Shown here: positions 43,467-51,435 of the stretch, in pieces
Position numbering within the stretch: the stretch's first letter is position 1
Layout: each line of letters starts with the position of its first letter
Assembly: GCA_934276735.1 (NCBI GenBank)
Contig: CAKQTG010000001.1
Coordinates: 1-64,000, forward strand
Origin: an uncultured Alphaproteobacteria bacterium
GTDB lineage: Bacteria > Pseudomonadota > Alphaproteobacteria > Rs-D84
Direction of reading: 5' to 3'
Length of the DNA: 64,000 nt
Notes under the pieces: generated by a model
Database searches by the model: none
The model's input: the letters and a program-made list of their open reading frames with translations, nothing else
What the model was told of the DNA's origin: nothing
Position numbers and translations under genes: made by a program

Positions 43467-46400
43467 TTATTTTTTACGCGATACACGTTGACGCGCACGT
43501 TCTATCAAGAAGAACAATGCTGGTGTCAGTGTAAATGTAAATATCAAACTGGCCAACATGCCACCAATCATAACAGCGGCCATAGCAACCTTCATACCGT
43601 CAACAGACCACAACTGGGGCACCATACCGGTCATAACCGCAATAGACGTCATCAAAATCATGTAACGTTTATCGTTGATTTCTGTCCACAGTGCATCACG
43701 CGCACTCTCACCATTATTGATACGTCCAATTGTTGGTTCCAGCAGCAGAATATTATTGTTTACCACCAATCCGACCAACATAACGAACGCCAACATCGCA
43801 CCAACGTTCATCGTTGCCCCTGTCAAGAACATAACAATAAACACACCTGTAAACGAAGTCAAAATCGACGTCGCAATAGTGAACGGATGTGCCAACGAAT
43901 TCATAATCGCGGCCAGCAACATGAACGTCAATATCGTCGCCAGCAAGAACGCCTGGCCGATTTCGCTGGTTGTTTCGTCCTGGATTTCAGACATACCGCC
44001 AAATTCCGCACTGTAACCCGTATCCCAGTTCATTGAATCCAACGCAGATTGAATCTTGGCCTGAACAGGGCCCAATGTTGATTTACCAATATTGATGTCA
44101 ATTTCGGTAATTCTGTTTTTATCCAAGCGACTGATATTCGGGGTTGCCGCCACGTTTTCTATCTTTCCTAACGCCGATAATGCGACCATACCCTTTTGCG
44201 AATTCACATAAACATTGTCGAACATTTCAGCTGTTTTGAACGGACGCGCAAATTCCAAAATAATCGGGTATTCTTCGCCACGTTCTTTGTATTTATAATC
44301 ATCGTTACCATACAACGCTGTTCGCAATGTTGAACCAGCATATGAATTTTTTACCCCCCAGAAATTCATTTTATTTTCATCTGGGACAAAGCGAATTTCG
44401 CGCCCTGGGGTTTGTTGAGCGCGAACAGCACTCTGCACTTCTGGAATCTGGTTTATCAATTCCAGGGCATGTGTCGCATATTCTTCGCGCTTTGCATCAT
44501 CTTCACCTTTTATATTTAAAACAATATCCGCATTTGACGATGACGACATTGACGAACCTGCGTGAATTTGGATTTCAACATCTGGGATTGTTTCCAGATG
44601 TGGCAAAATACGACGTGCCAGTTTTTTATCGCTGATTCCACGATCAGCACGTGCAACCAATTCGACTTTTATCGCAATATTTTGCAGACCGCGTTCACCG
44701 ATTTTCACAGAAGTTGCCTTGACTTCTGGGAACTGTTTCAATTCGTTTTCTATCTGTTCAGCAATACCGCGCGATTTTTCAAATGTCGCCCCCATCGGTG
44801 CGCGTGCCGTGATTGTAATTTCATCTACGTCGGTTGATGGCGCAAATTCATTACCAACAAATTTAGTCAACATAATAGAACCAATAAATATCGCCACCGC
44901 CAGTCCGATTACACGCCACGGATGATTATATTGGACATCAAACCAGCAACGCAATTTTTCCATTGTCTGTGATACAGCCAGCGGCTTTTGCGAGCCCTGT
45001 TTTTTCTTGGCTGTTTTGTCACCTGTCAAACGCAAAATCTTGGCAATCATCATTGGGGTCAGTGTAAAACTGAACAATAATGACAACAGTGTCAGATACA
45101 CAACAGTCAGACCAAACTGAATCATAAATTGACCAACAATACCACTCATAAACGCCAATGGCAAGAACACAACGACATTTGTCCCGACACCCGCCAAAAC
45201 AGATACACCAACCTTTTTAGTGCCATCAATCGCAGCGTTTTCAGGGTCTTTGCCGGCCCGCATTTCTTGCAATGCAGATTCAATTAAAATAATCGCATTC
45301 GATACCAATGTCCCCAGCGCAGATGAATACGCTAACAATGTCATTGCATTGATTGTAAAGCCACTGCCGTTCATAAAGAAGAATCCAGCAATCAACGACG
45401 CAGGAATCACGACACCTGCAATAATTGTTGAACGCCAGTTGCGTGTAAATGCCAACAATACCAAGACCGTGAATATGATACCCAAAACGATACCCCAAAT
45501 TGTGCTGTTGGTTTCATCAGATACCGCGGTCGATGAATCAGAAATTATTTCCATCGTTGCATTCGGAAAGCGCGTTTGCATATCAGCCTGTAATTCTGGC
45601 ATTTTTTTACGCAAAGCCTGAGAGATTTTAATTGCGTTACCATCAGAAGCCTTGACCACAGATGCGATAACAACTGGTTCGCCATTGTAACGCGCACCTG
45701 TTTCAACATCGCGCGCAGCATCTGTCACGGTTGCAACATCAGACAATTTGAAACGCGCCCCCTCAACCGTGGTCAAATGCAGGTTTGCAATTTCATCAAC
45801 CGATTCAAATTCACCGACAAAACGAACATTAGACGCGTTTACCGATGTTTCAATTTTACCACCCGGCACGTTCAGATTCCGCGCCCCCAATGCAGCAACA
45901 ACATCCATCACAGTTGCACCACGCGCTGCCATCAATTCTGGATTCATTTCAACGCGAACCGCACGGTCTTCGCCCCCGAATACAGACACGCTGGCAACGC
46001 CCTTAATCGCAGTGATTTTGTTTGACAATGTGTTATCAACATATTCCTGCATATCACGAGATGAAGCACCACGTAAAACAATATCAACAACAGATTCCTG
46101 TAATGGGTTTAATTTTTCCACCACAGGCTGTTTCAATGCGTCCGGGAATTCAGACGACAGTGCATCAATTTTGGATTTAACCTCGCTGGATTTATCATTA
46201 ACGTTTACACCCAGATTGAATTCTGCCATTACATATCCGCCGTTTTCATATGCCTGAGATGTAATCTTTTTTAATCCAGCAACCTCGGACATGGCGTCTT
46301 CAGCCTTTTTAATAACCTGGGATTCAATTTCCGCAGGCGACGCACCAGGATATATAAATGTTGCCGTAACCATTGGAAAATCCAATGACGGCGTGCGTTC

Positions 46401-46496
46401 AACGTTCATCTTTGGAAATGAAACCAAACCCAACGCAACCCATAACAAAACAAACATAACTGTTGTAACAGGTCTGCGAACGAAAAATTTTAACAT
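43467..46496 (-). CDS. RND (HAE1/AcrB-type) efflux pump lacking the usual proton-relay residues
   Basis: 1009 residues, the normal HAE1 size. It has the duplicated RND plan: helix 1 (about 10-27), periplasmic porter domain, helices 2-6 (about 335-480), second porter domain, helices 8-12. In AcrB the relay pair D407/D408 sits in LLVDDAI; here the same place reads TLVSNAI, with S399/N400. AcrB K940 in AKNAI corresponds to N913 in VNNNI. All three charges are therefore absent. Substrate export is expected from the operon context, but the energy coupling must differ or the pump may be impaired. It is last in the marR-tolC-adaptor-RND operon. Confidence 0.9.
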   Translation of the reverse strand: MLKFFVRRPVTTVMFVLLWVALGLVSFPKMNVERTPSLDFPMVTATFIYPGASPAEIESQVIKKAEDAMSEVAGLKKITSQAYENGGYVMAEFNLGVNVNDKSSEVKSKIDALSSEFPDALKQPVVEKLNPLQESVVDIVLRGASSRDMQEYVDNTLSNKITAIKGVASVSVFGGEDRAVRVEMNPELMAARGATVMDVVAALGARNLNVPGGKIETSVNASNVRFVGEFESVDEIANLHLTTVEGARFKLSDVATVTDAARDVETGARYNGEPVVIASVVKASDGNAIKISQALRKKMPELQADMQTRFPNATMEIISDSSTAVSDETNSTIWGIVLGIIFTVLVLLAFTRNWRSTIIAGVVIPASLIAGFFFMNGSGFTINAMTLLAYSSALGTLVSNAIILIESALQEMRAGKDPENAAIDGTKKVGVSVLAGVGTNVVVFLPLAFMSGIVGQFMIQFGLTVVYLTLLSLLFSFTLTPMMIAKILRLTGDKTAKKKQGSQKPLAVSQTMEKLRCWFDVQYNHPWRVIGLAVAIFIGSIMLTKFVGNEFAPSTDVDEITITARAPMGATFEKSRGIAEQIENELKQFPEVKATSVKIGERGLQNIAIKVELVARADRGISDKKLARRILPHLETIPDVEIQIHAGSSMSSSSNADIVLNIKGEDDAKREEYATHALELINQIPEVQSAVRAQQTPGREIRFVPDENKMNFWGVKNSYAGSTLRTALYGNDDYKYKERGEEYPIILEFARPFKTAEMFDNVYVNSQKGMVALSALGKIENVAATPNISRLDKNRITEIDINIGKSTLGPVQAKIQSALDSMNWDTGYSAEFGGMSEIQDETTSEIGQAFLLATILTFMLLAAIMNSLAHPFTIATSILTSFTGVFIVMFLTGATMNVGAMLAFVMLVGLVVNNNILLLEPTIGRINNGESARDALWTEINDKRYMILMTSIAVMTGMVPQLWSVDGMKVAMAAVMIGGMLASLIFTFTLTPALFFLIERARQRVSRKK

Positions 46497-46517
46497 GACT
46501 GAAATCTCCCCAATATT

Positions 46518-47159
46518 TTACTGTTTAATTTGAATCTTGTCACCATCAGACACACGTGTCAAAATGACAATATCACCATCGCGCAAGCCCGATTCAACCA
46601 AAGCATTTTCGGCGTCCTGACGCCCAACCCGCACATTACGCGTCCGCGCAATATTACCATCTGCAACCATAACGACACCATTGTTTATGGCATATACCGG
46701 CACAAAATATCCCGTTGCACGGTATTCGGCATATTGCAGGCCATCAGCCACACCACGCGTCCGAATAATATGCATACCCGAATCCAAATCAATTCCCCCA
46801 GAAACAGATACGATTACGCCACTGCCAACATGCTGGCCGACACCAAACTTGTTTATACGCCCCGAAGAAACGTATGCACGATTATCCTTGACTGCGATTG
46901 GTTCGCGCAAATCGCCAGATGTGCGCGATAGTGTGATTGCAACAACAGGAACGCCGTTTTGTGCGGCATCACGTGACGCATTAAACACAACACGCGCGTG
47001 TTCAATTCCAATCATTGTAAAACGGAACACACACCACAAAACAACAATCCCTAACATGCCAATTGATGCACACTTACGACCGCGTGGTGTTTTCATAAAT
47101 GCAATCGCACTTTCGATTTTTGATATCAGTTTATTCACAGTATTTTTCATATTATTCAC
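46518..47159 (-). CDS. Mini periplasmic adaptor (membrane fusion) protein
   Basis: 213 residues against about 370 for usual adaptors. An N-terminal membrane helix lies near 31-50. Only the part resembling the adaptor beta-barrel and membrane-proximal domains remains: repeated strands with VPVYAINNGVVMVADG, then VRVGRQDAENALVESGLRDG and a final GDKIQIKQ. The alpha-helical hairpin and the lipoyl halves seem to be missing. It would normally link the RND pump to the TolC-like channel. It overlaps the tolC-like gene by 8 bp. Confidence 0.75.
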   Translation of the reverse strand: MNNMKNTVNKLISKIESAIAFMKTPRGRKCASIGMLGIVVLWCVFRFTMIGIEHARVVFNASRDAAQNGVPVVAITLSRTSGDLREPIAVKDNRAYVSSGRINKFGVGQHVGSGVIVSVSGGIDLDSGMHIIRTRGVADGLQYAEYRATGYFVPVYAINNGVVMVADGNIARTRNVRVGRQDAENALVESGLRDGDIVILTRVSDGDKIQIKQ

Positions 47160-48480
47160 CCAACTTTTTCACCGATTCCGCAGACATAAGTATATTGTAT
47201 TTCGCATTTAACAACGCCATATCTAACTGATACAGACCGGCTGACACCTCGGCTAATTCAACGGCAGATGTTTGCCCAGCGGCGAAACGATCACTGGAAA
47301 TACCGTATGCTTTGGCCGCCAGATTACGAGCATTTTCTAACGTTTTCAGATTCCCGCGCAGATGATTGTATTTATCAATTGCACGCGAATATTCTTCGCT
47401 GGTCATCTTTTTCGCCTTGTCCAGGTCTTGGCGAGCAGCCTCGGCATTCATGGCCTGGGCCGTGGCATTTGCACGATGTAAACCACCACTGAAAATTGGC
47501 ACCTGTAACGCCAGTCCCCAATATGCAGACTGGGAATTCGTGCGATTAAACATGTTGTTAAAATCCTGGTCCATTGCCAGATAACTGTACGAACCAACCG
47601 CTGCCAATGTCGGGTATCCACCCGCACGCTGGGACCGGGCCTGTTTTTCATACATCATGACCTGTTCGTCCAGGACGCGCCACTGGGGCGTTGATTTCAA
47701 TTCTCCCGCGTTCAAATCAGAAAACGTCGCTGGGAAATCATCAGTCAAATTTAACGTTTCACTCATGTCGATTCCAGCCAAGATTTTCAGCATTCTGTGC
47801 GCGGTGTCACGATTGAATTCGGCATCAGACAGATTGATTTCTTTGGCTGCAATATCAGATTCAATTTTAACCAAATTGCTGCGATTGGCACGACCGGCGG
47901 ACGTCAAACTCTTTTGTGCGTTACGCGCAGAATTCAAATCCTGTTGCGCAATTTTAACAATTTCATCGGTCATTTTCGCCGTCCAGTAAATATCTGCCGC
48001 GCTGTATTTCACGGCACGCAATGTCATTTCACGACTGGCGTCGGCCATTTTTATCGCGCTGCGCACGCCGTCAACGGCATTGCCAATTTTGCCAAATGTA
48101 TAAATCGGCTGGGTTACCGTAACCCCGGCCATAAATATGTTATCAGGAACATCAATGTGGTCAATGTCTGTGCCCAAAATACGTGCCAACACACCGCCCA
48201 TTTCTGGGGTTAAATCCACACCGTATGATTCAAACGGCTTTTTAACATTTATCAGATTCATATATGTTACCGTGCCATCAACCGTGAACCAACGATTGGC
48301 ATTTGCCGCATCCAGGGACGCCTGGGCCTTTTTAACATTTGCATCGGCCTTTTTTAAATCCTGGGATTCTGTAACAATCTTGTCCACCGCCGTTGCCAAC
48401 GACAAATCCATTGCATTCGCATTTGCCGCGCCCGCAATCACCCCACAGAAAATCGCGGTAATACGTCCGATTTTAAACAT
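47152..48480 (-). CDS. TolC-family outer-membrane channel protein
   Basis: 442 residues. The signal peptide ends ANANA near residue 23. Two repeats of long helices with Ala-rich heptads form the TolC fold, with AVEL and DKAKKMTSEEYSRAID near the C terminus. It is the outer-membrane exit duct of the tripartite pump. It overlaps the marR-like gene by 8 bp and the adaptor by 8 bp, so all four are one operon. Confidence 0.9.
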   Translation of the reverse strand: MFKIGRITAIFCGVIAGAANANAMDLSLATAVDKIVTESQDLKKADANVKKAQASLDAANANRWFTVDGTVTYMNLINVKKPFESYGVDLTPEMGGVLARILGTDIDHIDVPDNIFMAGVTVTQPIYTFGKIGNAVDGVRSAIKMADASREMTLRAVKYSAADIYWTAKMTDEIVKIAQQDLNSARNAQKSLTSAGRANRSNLVKIESDIAAKEINLSDAEFNRDTAHRMLKILAGIDMSETLNLTDDFPATFSDLNAGELKSTPQWRVLDEQVMMYEKQARSQRAGGYPTLAAVGSYSYLAMDQDFNNMFNRTNSQSAYWGLALQVPIFSGGLHRANATAQAMNAEAARQDLDKAKKMTSEEYSRAIDKYNHLRGNLKTLENARNLAAKAYGISSDRFAAGQTSAVELAEVSAGLYQLDMALLNAKYNILMSAESVKKLGE

Positions 48481-48922
48481 GCTTTATCTCCATCTTTGTC
48501 AGTATTTCGTTCATTGTTTTCAGTGCACCTGTCAATGCCACCTCGTCCGCTGGTGCGATATTTTCAAACAGGCGCGATATTGCACAACGAAACATTTCCA
48601 GTGCCTTGTCCGCCAATTTCTCACCCGCCGGCGTGCATTCATACCATGTGTTACGACGATCATTTTCATCAACCGTCCGTGTTACCAATCCGTCACGTTC
48701 CAGTTTGCGAAACGTCGCACACAAATTCGGCGTTGGGACCAATTCACGACGTGCGATTTCCTTCAATCGCGCGCGACCACCCATATGCAGCCGCACCAAG
48801 ACCGTCATCTGATTCTTGGGATACAATCCCGCATCCAACGGTTCCTTGCGCAGGCGTTCCGCCAACCGGTCCAATGTCAAAATATTTGATTCCAACAAAC
48901 GAATAAATTCTTTACGTGCCAT
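48473..48922 (-). CDS. MarR-family transcriptional regulator
   Basis: 149 residues, normal MarR length. The winged helix-turn-helix is at about 50-105 (RARLKEIARRELVPTPNLCA, RKLERDGLVTRTVDENDRR). It probably represses its own efflux operon. Upstream are two copies of a 13-bp palindrome that suit a MarR dimer. Confidence 0.92.
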   Translation of the reverse strand: MARKEFIRLLESNILTLDRLAERLRKEPLDAGLYPKNQMTVLVRLHMGGRARLKEIARRELVPTPNLCATFRKLERDGLVTRTVDENDRRNTWYECTPAGEKLADKALEMFRCAISRLFENIAPADEVALTGALKTMNEILTKMEIKHV

Positions 48923-48962
48923 ATCTCGCGCCCCTTTTGTGGCAAAATATAATGGTAAGTGA

Positions 48963-48993
48963 TTTAATAATTAAAAGGTTTTTAATCATTAAA
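48963..48993 (-). promoter_or_regulatory. Candidate MarR operators (two 13-bp palindromes)
   Basis: TTTAATAATTAAA (48963-48975) and TTTAATCATTAAA (48981-48993) are two copies of TTTAAT-N-ATTAAA. Their centres are 18 bp apart. They lie between the promoter and the start of the marR-like gene, where bound repressor would block transcription. Confidence 0.6.
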
Positions 48994-49003
48994 AAACTGA
49001 ATA

Positions 49004-49031
49004 ATTATATATTCTAAACAGTTTAATGCAA
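49004..49031 (-). promoter_or_regulatory. Promoter of the efflux operon
   Basis: On the minus strand TTGCAT (49026-49031), a 16-bp spacer and TATAAT (49004-49009) precede the palindromes and the marR-like gene by 80-110 bp. Confidence 0.5.
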
Positions 49032-49134
49032 GTATAAAATAGCAAAAAAATCTGATTTTTTTAATTGCATACTCAAAATATTAAATTTTTATTATTGCAA
49101 AAAATCAAAAGATATTTATAATCATAGACGCCTT

Positions 49135-49208
49135 TGGGGTGTCGTCTAATGGTAGGACAAGAGATTTTGGTTCTCTTTATCATGGTTCGAATCCGTGCGC
49201 CCCAACCA
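49135..49208 (+). tRNA. tRNA-Gln (anticodon TTG)
   Basis: The acceptor TGGGGTG pairs with CGCCCCA, the anticodon stem-loop is AGAGA-TTTTGGT-TCTCT with anticodon TTG, and the T arm contains GGTTCGAATCC. The CCA end is encoded. The GIY-YIG island begins immediately downstream. Confidence 0.95.
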
Positions 49209-49216
49209 CCCTTCGC

Positions 49217-49300
49217 GTCTGCGACGCTTCGGGCGGCAAGCCCAAGCGGAACAGTTACAAGAAGGAGTGCCACACGTAGTTTTAACGGAGTGTGGCGAAT
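49217..49300. repeat. 84-bp direct repeat, copy 1
   Basis: It is identical to 49332-49415 over 84 bp. It contains GCTT-C-GGGC/GCCC-AAGC and GCCACAC/GTGTGGC stems, so its RNA or single strand could fold into two hairpins. It begins nine bases after tRNA-Gln. Confidence 0.9.
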
Positions 49301-49331
49301 TACAGATCACGACTATATGCACTTATACTAA

Positions 49332-49415
49332 GTCTGCGACGCTTCGGGCGGCAAGCCCAAGCGGAACAGTTACAAGAAGGAGTGCCACACGTAGTTTTAA
49401 CGGAGTGTGGCGAAT
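49332..49415. repeat. 84-bp direct repeat, copy 2
   Basis: This perfect second copy is separated from the first by 31 bp. It ends three bases before the -35 box of the GIY-YIG gene promoter. Confidence 0.9.
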
Positions 49416-49418
49416 AAC

Positions 49419-49447
49419 TTGACGTTTGTTCCCTGTTTTTTTATTAT
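49419..49447 (+). promoter_or_regulatory. Promoter of the GIY-YIG gene, leaderless
   Basis: TTGACG (49419-49424), a 17-bp spacer and TATTAT (49442-49447) end six bases before the ATG at 49454. The transcript would start at or near the A of the start codon. Confidence 0.6.
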
Positions 49448-49453
49448 GGAATT

Positions 49454-49699
49454 ATGTTTTACGTTTATTTAATCAGAAGTATTTCAAATCCAGAACAACG
49501 ATACATTGGCATGACCGATGATTTACCCAAACGTTTAAAACAACATAATGCTGGATATTCTTTCCACACATCAAAGTATATACCATGGCAATTGGTCAAT
49601 TATTTTGCGTTTTCCAGTCGCCATGTCGCTGCGGAATTTGAACAATATCTGAAAACAGGTTCGGGTCAAGCATTTGCAAACAGACATTTTTGGAACTAA
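49454..49699 (+). CDS. GIY-YIG nuclease-domain protein (YhbQ-like)
   Basis: 81 residues, complete for this single-domain family. The GIY and YIG strands (FYVYLIRS and QRYIGMTDDLPKRLKQHN), the conserved Arg, and the late Glu (FEQYLKTGSGQAFA) are all present. Related small GIY-YIG proteins cleave or nick DNA. It lies between direct repeats next to tRNA-Gln, with its own near-consensus promoter and a terminator downstream. It differs clearly from the GIY-YIG protein at 57778. Confidence 0.88.
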   Translation: MFYVYLIRSISNPEQRYIGMTDDLPKRLKQHNAGYSFHTSKYIPWQLVNYFAFSSRHVAAEFEQYLKTGSGQAFANRHFWN

Positions 49700-49749
49700 A
49701 CGTCCCACCGCAGGCGTCGCGCATTCATGCGTGATACCGAGGGAATTGA

Positions 49750-49763
49750 GTGCGCCCCAACCA
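49750..49763. repeat. Second copy of the tRNA-Gln 3' end
   Basis: GTGCGCCCCAACCA is identical to 49195-49208, the last 14 bases of tRNA-Gln with CCA. The two copies flank the 84-bp repeats and the GIY-YIG gene. A shorter version, GTGCGCCCC, occurs at 49934-49942. This is what integration at a tRNA 3' end would leave. Confidence 0.75.
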
Positions 49764-49770
49764 AAAATCA

Positions 49771-49797
49771 AACCGGCCTTGTGCCGGTTTTATTTTT
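49771..49797 (+). terminator. Terminator-like hairpin after the GIY-YIG island
   Basis: AACCGGC (49771-49777) pairs with GCCGGTT (49783-49789) and is followed by TTATTTTT. Confidence 0.6.
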
Positions 49798-49919
49798 GGT
49801 TGGCGACCACGGGTCGACACCCGCAACACAGTTGCCGGTTCGACAACAAGTAGATTTGATAAGCCATGCGCAATCAAATCGTCACGGTTGCCCCGCAGGC
49901 GTGGTGCATCTGTGCCACA
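49777..49919. repeat. 199-bp-period repeat, unit 1
   Basis: This unit repeats at 49976-50118 with about 85% similarity. The core from CAGTTGCCGGTTCGACAACA to TTGATAAGCC is unchanged. It includes a perfect hairpin GATTTGAT (49853-49860) with ATCAAATC (49873-49880). The GGTTCGA stretch looks like a tRNA T loop. Confidence 0.75.
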
Positions 49920-49975
49920 GCCGAGGGAACCCCGTGCGCCCCCACACACAGCAAGGATTATACAAATTAACTATG

Positions 49976-50118
49976 CCTTGTGCCGGGTTTATTTTTGGTT
50001 CGCAGCCACGGTGCGATACCTGCAACGCAGTTGCCGGTTCGACAACAAGTAGATTTGATAAGCCGTGCGTAATCAAATCGTTACGATTGCCACGCAGGCA
50101 CAAACGTGCAACGCGAAT
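49976..50118. repeat. 199-bp-period repeat, unit 2
   Basis: This second unit lies 199 bp after the first. The hairpin GATTTGAT (50052-50059) with ATCAAATC (50072-50079) is kept, while two bases of its 12-base loop differ. No gene is seen in 49700-50190. Confidence 0.75.
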
Positions 50119-50190
50119 TGAATGAGCAATAACATAAATACATTGATTTATTTGCAAAACATAAAAAATCCTGATATGATTGTGCCGTTT

Positions 50191-50265
50191 GGTCCCATCG
50201 TCTAGCGGTCAGGACACCAGATTCTCATTCTGGGAACAGGGGTTCAATTCCCCTTGGGACTGCCA
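50191..50265 (+). tRNA. tRNA-Glu (anticodon CTC)
   Basis: The acceptor GGTCCCA pairs with TGGGACT (one G-T pair), the anticodon stem-loop is CCAGA-TTCTCAT-TCTGG with anticodon CTC, and the T arm is GGGGTTCAATTCCCC. The CCA end is encoded. A hairpin with a T run follows. Confidence 0.92.
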
Positions 50266-50303
50266 AAATAAAATCGCCGACGTGTTCGGCGAATTTTATT
50301 TTT
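50266..50303. terminator. Bidirectional terminator between tRNA-Glu and the kinase-like gene
   Basis: AATAAAAT-CGCCGA pairs with TCGGCG-A-ATTTTATT around a five-base loop, with a T run on both strands. Confidence 0.75.
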
Positions 50304-51039
50304 TCTGTTTATTGTGTGCGTGCCAGATTTTTTCATACTCGTCTTTGACCGCGGCCATCAGTTCGCGCTGGGGCGAACGTCGGTCATTTACCAACTGGGG
50401 CAAAATATCGCCGAAATGTGCATCTTCCCAGTCAATAATCGCAATCACGTTCATTGTTTCCGTATCTATCATAAAATTGTCGCAAACGTCCCCCTGGGAC
50501 CAGCCGAACAAGAACCCAGGACGTGCAGACACAGATGGTTTCAAATCACGAATCTGGGCCGGGTCTGATGTGCCAACAACATACAAGAAATTTGCAATCT
50601 GGCGCGCCAACTTTGTTTTATGCTTCAGTATTAAATCAGGCGATGTCTGGCGCAGAGTTTTGCCACGCACAAATTCATATTTACGAACCAAACGTCCACG
50701 CAACTTTAAAATCTGGACCGGCGGAATATAAATCGGCGACAGTGGCGACAACGCGTTGACAATTCGCGCCTCGCGCTGGGCCAATTCGTCACTGTTATCG
50801 CGACGCAACGGAAACTTGAAAATCCATTTATCATTGACGCCGATAATCAGACTGCGTGCCTGATATCCAACAAATGTTTTCAGACGCCGAATTGGCTCAT
50901 CAATATTGCGACGAATAAATTGCACCTGGATTGCCATAGGCGAATTCATCATCACACGCGCCTTTTTGCGACGCGCCTTGTCTGGAATCAGACCGCAAAT
51001 AATATTACTAAGAAAATGTGGAACAGATGTGAACAGCAT
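50296..51039 (-). CDS. APH-family kinase-like protein
   Basis: 247 residues. The aminoglycoside phosphotransferase/choline kinase fold is suggested by GWSQGDVCDNFMI (catalytic Asp and Asn in place of HGDxxxxN) and VIAIIDWEDAHFGD (metal-binding Asp). The usual His before the catalytic Gly-Asp is replaced by Gln. The substrate could be a small molecule or a sugar; resistance is not implied. It starts directly after the MerR-like gene, in one operon with gyrA. Confidence 0.75.
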   Translation of the reverse strand: MLFTSVPHFLSNIICGLIPDKARRKKARVMMNSPMAIQVQFIRRNIDEPIRRLKTFVGYQARSLIIGVNDKWIFKFPLRRDNSDELAQREARIVNALSPLSPIYIPPVQILKLRGRLVRKYEFVRGKTLRQTSPDLILKHKTKLARQIANFLYVVGTSDPAQIRDLKPSVSARPGFLFGWSQGDVCDNFMIDTETMNVIAIIDWEDAHFGDILPQLVNDRRSPQRELMAAVKDEYEKIWHAHNKQKK

Positions 51040-51420
51040 TTACACCGCCGTCAAAATCTGCTTTGCCGCGTCCAGCAATGTTATCGCCGCAGAAATATCA
51101 TCGGCGTGTGCCGCATTGTGCGCCCCAGGCACCGCAGCCGACGTTGCACCAATAACCATATCACCAGGCGCATCTGGGAATGTGCCATCACGCAGCATTT
51201 TTTTTACACCTGCAATCGTCATACCGCGGTTATACAACAAATCCTTGATAACGACCAGGCGATTTACCGTCTCAACGCGATAATAGCGACGACCACCGGC
51301 ACCCGTTGTCGGCTTTATCGCGACAGGGAATTGTTTTTCCCAATAACGCAGGGTGTGTGCCGGAATGTCCAAACGTTTGGATACATCATTTATTGATGAA
51401 AAGTATTCATTGTTTTCCAT
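51040..51420 (-). CDS. MerR-family regulator
   Basis: 126 residues. The N-terminal MerR helix-turn-helix is clear (INDVSKRLDIPAHTLRYWEK) with the wing RRYYRVETVNRL. The C-terminal part is short, Ala-rich and lacks metal-binding Cys, as in MlrA/CarA-like members. It starts 15 bp after gyrA on the same strand. Confidence 0.9.
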   Translation of the reverse strand: MENNEYFSSINDVSKRLDIPAHTLRYWEKQFPVAIKPTTGAGGRRYYRVETVNRLVVIKDLLYNRGMTIAGVKKMLRDGTFPDAPGDMVIGATSAAVPGAHNAAHADDISAAITLLDAAKQILTAV

Positions 51421-51435
51421 TTCGGCACCCCGTTT

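Noticed and set aside
49217..49415. Direct repeats resembling a CRISPR array
   Set aside because: There are only two copies, each 84 bp, with one 31-bp spacer and no cas genes. The 199-bp units downstream are also far too long.
49727..50157. Frames on both strands in the 199-bp repeat region
   Set aside because: The frames follow the repeat units in several phases, which is expected of repeats without stops. No ribosome binding site or motif is present.
50296..51039. Calling the kinase-like gene an aminoglycoside resistance gene
   Set aside because: Only the general APH fold motifs are seen, the usual catalytic-loop His is replaced by Gln, and the gene sits in a gyrA operon. No resistance subgroup can be assigned.
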